DNA of 13,910 nt, from assembly GCA_035288965.1 (NCBI GenBank), contig DATDYQ010000010.1, positions 1 to 13,910 of the forward strand, read 5' to 3'. Made by a program: the position numbers and the translations under genes. The notes under the pieces were generated by a model. That model did no database searches. It had not been told where the DNA came from and saw nothing but the letters and a program-made list of their open reading frames with translations. This document shows positions 7,575-13,910 of this stretch, piece by piece. The stretch comes from DATDYQ01 sp035288965 (lineage in GTDB: Archaea; Nanobdellota; Nanobdellia; SCGC-AAA011-G17; JAGVZF01). How positions within the stretch are numbered: the first letter of the stretch is position 1; the number at the start of each line of letters is the position of its first letter.

Positions 7575-8264
7575 TTATGTAACCTCCTTAAATGTGATTA
7601 TAGATATCTTATTTTCAGCAGCAATTTTCTTATAATTATCAGGTATTTCATTAAAGAATCTATCGCTAACGGTTAATCTGACATCTATAATTTCTATTCC
7701 ATCAATAGATTTTCCTTTAGCATACTTCAATTTTTCTATTGCATCTTCAAATTCATTAACACTAAATGCACCATTCTTTACTTCTTCTACAATACCTTTA
7801 TTAGTATCTTTAAATTTAGAGAATACATCATATTCATAATTATCAAAGCTTTTACTAACTGCGATAACATTCATATCATCTAGTCTTGATGCTGCAACTT
7901 TTGCTTCCGCAAAATAACCTGGATTATTTCCATAATTTCTAAGTGTTTTTAACCAAGATTGTTTTAATTGCACCCCTGCATCATCCAACCTTCCAACATC
8001 CTTGATTCCTTCTACCAGCCCATCTTGTGATATTGCTTTCGCTTTCACAATCGCTAAGTCATCAATATTAGTATCACCCAATACTTTATCAGCACCTTTG
8101 GCCATATAGATGTTATCATGAGCTGTTTTAATTGATCTCTCAAACGCCTCATCGCCAATTATTCTTGCTATAGAGGATTTTTCTTCATATGTAGTTGATG
8201 CATTTACGTTTATACCTAATAAAAATAAAATGCAAATTCCTATTTTGATTAATTTAAGATTCAT
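7575..8264 (-). CDS. secreted orphan toxin cassette, PD-(D/E)XK-like nuclease tip (toxin C)
   Basis: This 229-aa protein has a signal peptide at 1-22 (KIGICILFLLGINVNA) and a pre-toxin module at ~33-95 like that of toxin B, except for FERSIKTAHD where B has FEAVTKTAHD. The tip runs from ~96. It shares with toxin B the entry NNPGYFAEAK (Glu120), then Asp146 (YEYDVF), E161-V-K163 (GIVEEVKNG) and the end IITFKEVT, while the rest differs strongly. The two tips are therefore diverged relatives within one nuclease-like family. The gene overlaps the preceding immunity gene by 11 nt. The signal peptide predicts export. Motif spacing supports a PD-(D/E)XK nuclease; the substrate is unknown. Confidence 0.75.
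   Translation of the reverse strand: MNLKLIKIGICILFLLGINVNASTTYEEKSSIARIIGDEAFERSIKTAHDNIYMAKGADKVLGDTNIDDLAIVKAKAISQDGLVEGIKDVGRLDDAGVQLKQSWLKTLRNYGNNPGYFAEAKVAASRLDDMNVIAVSKSFDNYEYDVFSKFKDTNKGIVEEVKNGAFSVNEFEDAIEKLKYAKGKSIDGIEIIDVRLTVSDRFFNEIPDNYKKIAAENKISIITFKEVT
7581..7590 (-). promoter_or_regulatory. ribosome binding site of the 189-aa gene, inside the toxin C stop region
   Basis: TAAGGAGGTT encodes the last toxin codons (K-E-V) and places GGAGG 9 nt before the ATG of the immunity gene. The equivalent site in toxin B (AAAGGAG, 6281-6287) does the same for the 191-aa gene. Immunity translation is thus tied to ribosomes finishing the toxin, and the same amino-acid ending is kept in both toxins. 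Confidence 0.7.
8015..8126 (-). repeat. 112-nt pre-toxin module repeat, copy in toxin C
   Basis: Exact partner of 6761-6872. Crossing over between the two would delete the toxin C tip plus the 189-aa immunity gene and join the toxin C leader to the toxin B tip in frame. Confidence 0.95.
8167..8244 (-). repeat. 78-nt leader repeat, copy in the 229-aa toxin gene
   Basis: Identical to 4484-4561. The equivalent region of the 244-aa toxin gene (about 6904-7000) encodes a similar peptide but has many base changes, so this pair was homogenised separately from it. Confidence 0.9.
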
Positions 8265-8817
8265 TTTTTGAATATTTCTTTATAATTTTCTTAACTTCAT
8301 CTGTTAAATCAATTTTATTCCCATTATTATAATAAAAAATCAACTCATTTTCTTTACAATGTTTTTTTAATTGTTCAAAGTTTTTAGGAAAATCTGTTAT
8401 TGGTATGTTATTCGGATCAAAAATTGTTTTTGGTTTAATATGTTTGCACACTAATTCTAATGTGTCCAATAATTTTTTCGGATTATTCTCAATAAATGCA
8501 TAAGTGAAATACATAGAAGAGAGTTTTTTTCTATATTCAAATCTTAAATAAATAAATCCTATAAGGCTCTCTTTTTTTGGTCTAAATTCAAATGTCAAAT
8601 CTCTAAATTTACCGTTGAACATAGTTCTAAATTTTTCTATTGTTTCTGAGATAACATTATTGTTATAAGTTATATCTCCAAGTGTTATTTCCATATTATC
8701 ATTAGACCAAAAAATTCTTTGTATAAAAAAATCCTCAACCAAGTTCCCAATTATTTTATCTGTAATTATCTTATAATCTTCAGCGAATTCGAAATAAAGT
8801 TTATAATCTACACTCAT
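8254..8817 (-). CDS. candidate immunity protein for the 1463-aa toxin
   Basis: This 187-aa protein has no signal peptide. It opens with the same aromatic strand pattern as the other two (YFEFAEDYKI) and has a later segment (YAFIENNPKKLLDTLELVCK) that lines up loosely with their central helix. It therefore looks like a distant member of the same group, but it lacks their shared C-terminal tail and ends in a basic stretch (KKIIKKYSKNES). It overlaps the toxin stop by 4 nt (ATGA) and has GGAGGA at 8828-8833, inside the toxin coding region. The partner is inferred from position alone. Confidence 0.6.
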   Translation of the reverse strand: MSVDYKLYFEFAEDYKIITDKIIGNLVEDFFIQRIFWSNDNMEITLGDITYNNNVISETIEKFRTMFNGKFRDLTFEFRPKKESLIGFIYLRFEYRKKLSSMYFTYAFIENNPKKLLDTLELVCKHIKPKTIFDPNNIPITDFPKNFEQLKKHCKENELIFYYNNGNKIDLTDEVKKIIKKYSKNES

Positions 8818-11800
8818 GCTATGTCAATCCTCCACAAATTACCTCTTACATCTATTAATTCCAAAAAGATTTGTGATTTAATAGCTCTTTTCTCTTTTAT
8901 CTTTGCTATAACGTCTTGTGGAACTATTCTTAAGGCTTCATCTTTATTTTGAACTATTTCGTCTAATTTTTGCCTAAATATTATGGATCCTATTTCTTTT
9001 CCTTTTTTACTTTGAACTTTTATATATCTATCCGTTTGATCTCTTACACCAACATATAAGTTATCCCATAAACCAAATTTGGTCTCGATTATATCACCAT
9101 TTTCTCTTAAAATGTCTATTTGTGCAAATTCTTGATTTGGATTTATTATCTCACCAACATCGGAGTTCTTTATTTTTAGATCAAAATCATCTATCTCATT
9201 TAAATCTTCATATGCTAAAGATTCTATTTCCCCTCTAGCGCCTTTAGAATTTTTTAAATTTGGACTTTCTACTTTATTTACCATATTATCAAACTTATTT
9301 TTAAATTCTTGTTTTTTTAGTAAATCCCCCATATCATCAAGACCGTCTTGTATTTTACCAACAGATTTAATATAAGTAGCTGCTTGTAATTGTTTAATTT
9401 TTATATTTCTATTTAATTCAGGATCAAACTTAATTTTTTTTGCAATAACGCTATCTATCTGGTCTATATCATTTCCAATTACCTTTTCAGCACCTTTGGC
9501 CATATAGATGTTATCATGAGCTGTCTTGGTAACAGCTTCAAATGCCTCATCTCCTATAGCTTGAGAACTTCTTAACTTTCTAAAATGCTTATTAATCAAA
9601 TCTTTAACAGGCTCTAATAAGTCTTTTAATTTATTGTTTAAATTAGAGTCTGCAAGCCCCTTGATGACTTTCTTAGCAGGTTTTGAAGGAACATAAGGCA
9701 TTGCAGCCAATGCAATAGTTCCACCACACCATCCAACACTTTCACTATTCACAACACAAGTATCTGCTACATCACCGGCATCTGCTATCCAGTCTAATGC
9801 AATACCTGCAGTTACCATTGCAGCAGGAGTAGCAGTTCCTCCTGAGAATACAATCATAGATCCTATTCCAACACCTAGTACAGCATAACTTGCATAAGTA
9901 GCTCCAACTTTGAAGAAATAAGCTGATTCAGATTTTAATTCTGTAATTTCTCCTGTTTCAACTAAGTTTGCCAAAACTCCTATTATTTCCGGGTTATCTG
10001 TATTAATAACCAAAGCAAACTCATCAGTATCCCAGACATTGGGCTGCATAAATGCCGAGTCCCTGTTAGTATCCCCAGAAACAAAAGGCATACACTTGAA
10101 AGCATTATTATCTTCTTCAGTTCCTATAATAATCAAAGTTTTTCCCTTAACATTGGTAAACCATCTTTCATCAACGCAATAAGCATCTTTTCCATTCATC
10201 TCAGAATAATCAGGATTATAACCTTTGTCAACAAAACTTTTCTTTAATTTTTCAACTTCTGTACGTTGTTCTGTTGTTATATCATCAGGCAAAATAAGCA
10301 AAACATCTTTGCCTTCATATTTTCCATTAATCTTAAACATTTCATAATAATCAGAAAATTCAAGTGAGGTTTTCTTTATGTAAGGAACATCAGTATAAAC
10401 ATTTTCAATACTTTCTTCAGTCCAAAAAAACCATTCTCTTCTTAGTGTTGGAATATCTCTTCTATAATGAGGAACTACGAAATCATCTCCAAGAATTAAA
10501 ACATCTTTGCAATTTTTGCATTTCTCTTTAATAAAATCAGCAACATCTAGTGAGTAAGAATTATCAACAACATTAGGTTTTGTAATCTTCTCAAAATAAT
10601 TCTTTATCTTTATAAAAGGATTTTTTGCTCCCAAATCATAATAACTTAAATCATAAACAAGACCTTTATCCTTAGCGTTAGCATAAGCCTGTTTCAATAC
10701 TGCCTTAACACCATTTTCTTCATCAGGAAATCTCTCAAATAATTTTTCAGAATCTGTCAAAATTAAAAATTCAGGATAATTTATAACATTAACGTCTAAA
10801 AATTTTTCATTAACCTTTATCTTATGTAAACCAATATTATCATTTTTTACTTCCAACTTACAGGTATTAACTCCATTCTTAACATTAAAAGAGCCAAAGC
10901 AATCTCCATCAAACACATCATTATTATAGTCAATATTTACACTTGTATCCTGCAAGGAATATATATTTAACAATAAAATATCTCCAATTTGTTTATTAAC
11001 AGTAACACTAGTATCAGCATAATCTAGCCATACATCAAATTTATTCTCGTAAACAGAACATGATTGTTTTGCATTAACATTATTAGAATCACAATATTGA
11101 TATTTTCCAGAACATTGTTGTATCCTCTGTTTTACCCAGTATTTCCCATTAAACACACATTTCTTCACATTACCATCTTCACAAAGATAATTATCATGGT
11201 TAACACATTCGTCACTATACACAATAACTTTACATGTTCCAAAGTTAACAGATTTGTCACAATAATAATCTCCGTAATTCTTACATTGTGCATCAGAACT
11301 ACAAGAGCATTCCAAAGAAGAGCCATCCGGAATTGTACAAGGTTTTTTACAGTCATTAGGACATGAATTATAATCTTCATTTACCTGACATATGTTATCC
11401 CCGCAGAACTCTGGTTTCTTGCAGTCATTAGGACATACATCGTAATTCTCATTTTCCCGGCATATATTATCACCGCAATATTCCTTTATGCATTCTCCAT
11501 TAACACAACCATGTTCGCATATTTCTATTGGAACAGGATAAGTTTCAGTACCACATTCATGATTAACACAAACACCAGCCTCAAAATCCTGGTTTACATT
11601 TCCGTTTAGACAATATTGAACTCCATTTAAGCCTTCTCCAGAACATTGAGAATCCTGTGTACATTTCCAATCTGGAGTTACAGTTAATTCACTAGAAGAT
11701 TTTACTTTCTGATTATCATAATAAGCATAAACATTATATTCAGGATTTCCAAAGATATCATCTTGATATTCAGCAACCCAGCTTGTCTTTGCATTGCCAT

Positions 11801-13205
11801 TGCTGTCAAATGCAGCAGAACTTGGATTAATATTTACATCATCTTCACAAATTCCCTGTACGCCTATTTTAGTATTTTCTTTTTTTGAACCTGAATCTTC
11901 ATTTACAGATTGTATATTTGAAGAATCTTTGTTTTCTTCTGTATTATTATTTATTGAAGGACTTAAGAGAGAGCAATCATCTTCTTTGACTTCAAAATTA
12001 ACCTGTTTGCCAGAGCATCCAGATGTTGCATTAACACTTATTCCAATAAGTTCATTTTCAATTGCAGATGTTTTATCCCAAGAAACTGAGTTTAGAATAC
12101 ATGGTGTATAACAGATGTTTAAATCTTCATTCCATTTCTCTCCAGAATAGCAACAACCTCCTTCAACACCAAAACCGCTTAATCCACCCTTACTTTCACA
12201 TTGCAATCCATTAGTACATTCAAGAGGATCACAGTCATAATCATTATATCTACACTTATTTCCAGTATCAAATAAAACAGAGCAGAAATCATCATTGCCC
12301 TTCTGAGATATCTTTTTCCAGCATAAAACCTTTCCTGAACCAAATATTTGATCTTCGCATTTTTGCACATCATCTCCTGTCCTGCGCTTCTCATTTTCAT
12401 TCGAACAAGAACCATATGTATCAGGAAAATCACTACATGTTTTCTTTATACAGGCATTGTTAGAACATTTTTCATCAGAATCACAGTATTCTTTTACTCT
12501 TTTTTCTGTAGATGATGAATCTCTGCATTCTCCCTTACCACCACAATAATAATCATGCAATGTTCTTGATTCCATTACATTATTGCCAGAGCAATAAGGT
12601 GAACCCCAGTCTTCTTCGTAATCCTTATCATCGCAGTCTTCATAATACTTTCTTTCAATAGAGCAATCCTTATTCTGCCAATCTCTATAAACGGTATTCC
12701 CACTTCTACATTCCTTTCCATCTAACCATTCTTCAGTACACTCATGAGCTTTTGTATAAACATAGCCTGAAGCATATGAGCCGTCTATTTTATATGGTAT
12801 TATATTAATATAAAAACCCCATAATGCATCATTATCCTTTTGCACAGGACATTCATCATTTGCATTTCCAGATTTTGTGCTCTTACATAATAAATCATTA
12901 GCCTGATAGTCATAAACATATATATCTAAATCATCTCCATTAGTTATGTCTTTTATGCCAAATTTTAAAGGTCCTCTTCTAGAGGTTTTTGTGTAATACC
13001 AGTTATTTGCACCTTGTGTATAGAAACTCTCCCATTCCTCTGTATCAAACTCTAAATTATCAGCATCCTCCGGATTATCTCCTCCATACAATGGCTTTGG
13101 CTCAGTTCCAATATAAGAAGTATAGTTCTTCTCAGCAAGTGCAATATCACTAAATAAAACCAAGAAGATTAACAGAATGACTAACTTTCTAGTTTTAACA
13201 AGCAT
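8814..13205 (-). CDS. large secreted polymorphic-toxin-like protein with nuclease tip (toxin A)
   Basis: This 1463-aa protein has a signal peptide at 1-24. Residues ~45-155 look like a secreted beta domain. Residues 155-370 and 510-720 form a Cys-rich stalk, including two knots of the form CGDNIC-x-NE-x-CPNDC (577-595, 601-619). An Ig-like segment lies at ~370-510. Residues ~805-945 resemble the first half of a C25 peptidase (FLILTDSE, DVLILGDDFVVP, TDVPY). Residues 965-1090 resemble an S-layer C-terminal domain (TLIIIGTE, ALVINTD). Hydrophobic pre-toxin segments occupy 1103-1175 (LDWIADAGDVADTC, MPYVPSKPAKK). The exchange module is at 1217-1245 (IGDEAFEAVTKTAHDNIYM). The tip, ~1300-1463, has a PD-(D/E)XK-like set: Glu1326/1328, Asp1364 and E1374-T-K1376. 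This order matches contact-delivered polymorphic toxins; delivery and target are inferred. Confidence 0.75.
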   Translation of the reverse strand: MLVKTRKLVILLIFLVLFSDIALAEKNYTSYIGTEPKPLYGGDNPEDADNLEFDTEEWESFYTQGANNWYYTKTSRRGPLKFGIKDITNGDDLDIYVYDYQANDLLCKSTKSGNANDECPVQKDNDALWGFYINIIPYKIDGSYASGYVYTKAHECTEEWLDGKECRSGNTVYRDWQNKDCSIERKYYEDCDDKDYEEDWGSPYCSGNNVMESRTLHDYYCGGKGECRDSSSTEKRVKEYCDSDEKCSNNACIKKTCSDFPDTYGSCSNENEKRRTGDDVQKCEDQIFGSGKVLCWKKISQKGNDDFCSVLFDTGNKCRYNDYDCDPLECTNGLQCESKGGLSGFGVEGGCCYSGEKWNEDLNICYTPCILNSVSWDKTSAIENELIGISVNATSGCSGKQVNFEVKEDDCSLLSPSINNNTEENKDSSNIQSVNEDSGSKKENTKIGVQGICEDDVNINPSSAAFDSNGNAKTSWVAEYQDDIFGNPEYNVYAYYDNQKVKSSSELTVTPDWKCTQDSQCSGEGLNGVQYCLNGNVNQDFEAGVCVNHECGTETYPVPIEICEHGCVNGECIKEYCGDNICRENENYDVCPNDCKKPEFCGDNICQVNEDYNSCPNDCKKPCTIPDGSSLECSCSSDAQCKNYGDYYCDKSVNFGTCKVIVYSDECVNHDNYLCEDGNVKKCVFNGKYWVKQRIQQCSGKYQYCDSNNVNAKQSCSVYENKFDVWLDYADTSVTVNKQIGDILLLNIYSLQDTSVNIDYNNDVFDGDCFGSFNVKNGVNTCKLEVKNDNIGLHKIKVNEKFLDVNVINYPEFLILTDSEKLFERFPDEENGVKAVLKQAYANAKDKGLVYDLSYYDLGAKNPFIKIKNYFEKITKPNVVDNSYSLDVADFIKEKCKNCKDVLILGDDFVVPHYRRDIPTLRREWFFWTEESIENVYTDVPYIKKTSLEFSDYYEMFKINGKYEGKDVLLILPDDITTEQRTEVEKLKKSFVDKGYNPDYSEMNGKDAYCVDERWFTNVKGKTLIIIGTEEDNNAFKCMPFVSGDTNRDSAFMQPNVWDTDEFALVINTDNPEIIGVLANLVETGEITELKSESAYFFKVGATYASYAVLGVGIGSMIVFSGGTATPAAMVTAGIALDWIADAGDVADTCVVNSESVGWCGGTIALAAMPYVPSKPAKKVIKGLADSNLNNKLKDLLEPVKDLINKHFRKLRSSQAIGDEAFEAVTKTAHDNIYMAKGAEKVIGNDIDQIDSVIAKKIKFDPELNRNIKIKQLQAATYIKSVGKIQDGLDDMGDLLKKQEFKNKFDNMVNKVESPNLKNSKGARGEIESLAYEDLNEIDDFDLKIKNSDVGEIINPNQEFAQIDILRENGDIIETKFGLWDNLYVGVRDQTDRYIKVQSKKGKEIGSIIFRQKLDEIVQNKDEALRIVPQDVIAKIKEKRAIKSQIFLELIDVRGNLWRIDIA
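9487..9551 (-). repeat. 65-nt homology block, copy at the base of the 1463-aa toxin tip
   Basis: Identical to 6835-6899; the first 38 nt (9487-9524) also match toxin C at 8089-8126. It sits exactly between the hydrophobic pre-toxin region and the nuclease tip, in the position where polymorphic toxins carry their conserved exchange point. Confidence 0.95.
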
Positions 13206-13218
13206 AATACCTTATTTA

Positions 13219-13225
13219 CCCCCCC
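13219..13225 (-). promoter_or_regulatory. G7 tract in the 5' leader of the toxin operon
   Basis: Seven consecutive G on the coding strand (TGAGGGGGGGTAA), 13 nt before the ATG, in a very AT-rich leader. It overlaps the place expected for a Shine-Dalgarno site; an AAGG closer to the ATG is the other candidate. Such homopolymers are prone to length change, which here would alter ribosome site spacing. Confidence 0.5.
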
Positions 13226-13265
13226 TCATTTAAGTTTATGCTAATAATATATTAATGAAGGAGAA

Positions 13266-13280
13266 TTTATAAACCCTTTT
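13266..13280 (-). promoter_or_regulatory. promoter of the toxin operon
   Basis: On the minus strand an A/G-rich BRE-like stretch (AAAAGGG, 13280-13274) is followed by TTTATAAA (13273-13266). The expected start site is near 13243, giving a leader of about 38 nt before the ATG at 13205. No comparable promoter is evident between the following genes, which fits a single long transcript. Confidence 0.55.
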
Positions 13281-13329
13281 ATCAAAATTTCCTCTTTAAA
13301 AATAATAAGTATCCAAAAGTAAACTGCAA

Positions 13330-13910
13330 TCAAGAAACCTGAATTCCATTAATATCATAAACTTTTACATCTTTGTATGTTCCATATTCAACACTAGCTG
13401 ATTCTGATTCAAATAAACATGGTTGCTGATTTTTAATTGTGTCTATATTTTTGAAGCAATTATCAACTGATGTTACTAAATCAACATGTTTTTTAGCATC
13501 ATACCAATAAGGATCATTTTGATCTATGGGAGAATTCCATTTTGTTTTACTATACCACTATCCTTATATCTTACAAAACACGCTTGTAATGTTGGCACAC
13601 ATTTTGGTGGAGTTGTAGAAGTGTCTCTTTTGAATCCACTCGGACATTCACAATCTCCATTAACAGTATCGCATACAGAATCAGCAGCCCATGTCTGGCA
13701 TTGATCATTAGTAGAACAACCCAGTATAATAGAACCACCAACAGGACTGTTCAATTTGATACCTGCGTCAGTATCAGTATCACTCTTTCCACTAGTTGAA
13801 ATAAGTTGATTATCAGGAGTATTGCCTCTTAAACCAGCTGAAAATCCATAAACTTGCTTCGTAATGCATTTATTAGGAATATCATTAGTTATAGTTACAG
13901 CATCAGCTGA
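13330..13910 (-). pseudogene. surface-protein fragment, 3' part with frameshift
   Basis: This continues the frame entering from base 1. It encodes a Cys-rich EGF-like segment (CSTNDQC, then CDTVNGDCECPSGF, then PPKCVPTLQAC) and stops at 13524. From 13557 a second frame, shifted by -1, carries a plausible protein continuation starting WYSKTKWNSPIDQND and including VDNCF and QQPCLF, and it runs to a TGA at 13330-13332. The first frame is protein-like up to about 13560 and the second from 13557, so the break sits near 13555-13562 and is explained by loss of one base. No classic slippery heptamer lies in the overlap, so a mutation or sequencing error is likelier than programmed frameshifting. It lies upstream of the toxin-operon promoter and is not part of that operon. 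Confidence 0.6.
13770..13910. repeat. terminal direct repeat, right copy (circular closure)
   Basis: Exact copy of bases 1-141 (offset 13,769). The minus-strand reading frame running down from base 462 to base 1 continues without a stop into base 13769 if the two copies are merged. The closure is therefore coherent at the protein level. Confidence 0.9.

Noticed and set aside
5825..8126. CRISPR array or tRNA genes
   Set aside because: The repeats are long, few, coding and unevenly spaced, unlike CRISPR. I found no tRNA cloverleaf or CCA-type end in the intergenic stretches.
6273..8264. Toxins B and C as simple secreted nucleases for scavenging nucleotides
   Set aside because: Not excluded, but dedicated adjacent cytoplasmic partners and a module shared with a large delivery protein fit toxins better than nutrient enzymes.
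11064..12433. Extra frames inside the Cys-rich part of the 1463-aa gene, including a Met/Val-rich 71-codon minus-strand frame at 11165-11380
   Set aside because: They are shadows of a codon-biased Cys-rich region; the sense frame has clear repeated Cys knots and the others show no protein-like pattern.
13524..13557. Programmed -1 ribosomal frameshift in the junction gene
   Set aside because: The overlap between the two frames contains no XXXYYYZ slippery heptamer in the right phase and no evident downstream structure; the gene also lacks a start. A simple indel explains it better.
1..13910. Transposon or insertion sequence bounded by the terminal repeats
   Set aside because: There is no transposase or integrase and no inverted ends, and the 141-bp repeat lies within a continuous coding frame. 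Assembly overlap of a circle explains it.

Overview
This AT-rich window is almost certainly archaeal. It has TATA-box promoters (one giving a leaderless start), Shine-Dalgarno sites of the GGAGG type, a YIP1-family membrane protein, a winged-helix MNT/HEPN toxin-antitoxin pair, and large secreted Cys-rich proteins with repeated CGDNIC-type knots, Ig/cadherin-like repeats, a dockerin and gingipain-like (C25) segments. That surface-protein style and the base composition fit DPANN archaea (Woesearchaeota/Pacearchaeota-like); the exact lineage is inference. All convincing genes lie on the minus strand.

The first 141 bases are repeated exactly as the last 141 bases (1-141 = 13770-13910). The simplest reading is a circular contig of 13,769 bp, though a collapsed tandem repeat is possible. 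No replication, partition or integration gene is visible. The closure lies inside a damaged surface-protein gene that reads in frame across it, has no start, and carries a frameshift near its end.

Reading down the minus strand, the main block (13205 to 1642) is one tightly packed operon with 4-11 nt overlaps or very small gaps. It starts with a 1463-aa secreted protein built like a polymorphic toxin: signal peptide, Cys-rich stalk, C25-like and S-layer-like domains, hydrophobic pre-toxin region, a short conserved module, and a C-terminal PD-(D/E)XK-like nuclease tip. Its likely immunity gene (187 aa) follows. Then come two orphan tip cassettes (229 and 244 aa), each with its own signal peptide, a version of the same conserved module and a different PD-(D/E)XK-like domain, and each followed by its own likely immunity gene (189 and 191 aa). 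The operon ends with a YIP1-like membrane protein and a 978-aa surface protein. The latter begins with the same leader as the orphan toxins and continues into a truncated C25-like domain lacking its Cys, cadherin-like repeats, a dockerin and a CARDB-like end.

The central observation is the repeat layout. The toxins share a conserved 5' module and diverge at the tip. Two of the immunity proteins diverge at the N-terminus and share an identical 104-nt block near the 3' end. Each variable unit (toxin tip plus immunity N-terminus) is therefore bracketed by homology, and recombination across the shared blocks would swap tips onto the large delivery protein while keeping each toxin with its immunity gene. 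Beyond the operon lies the MNT-HEPN pair, with its own promoter and a palindromic operator-like site over the start codon, followed by the junction pseudogene.
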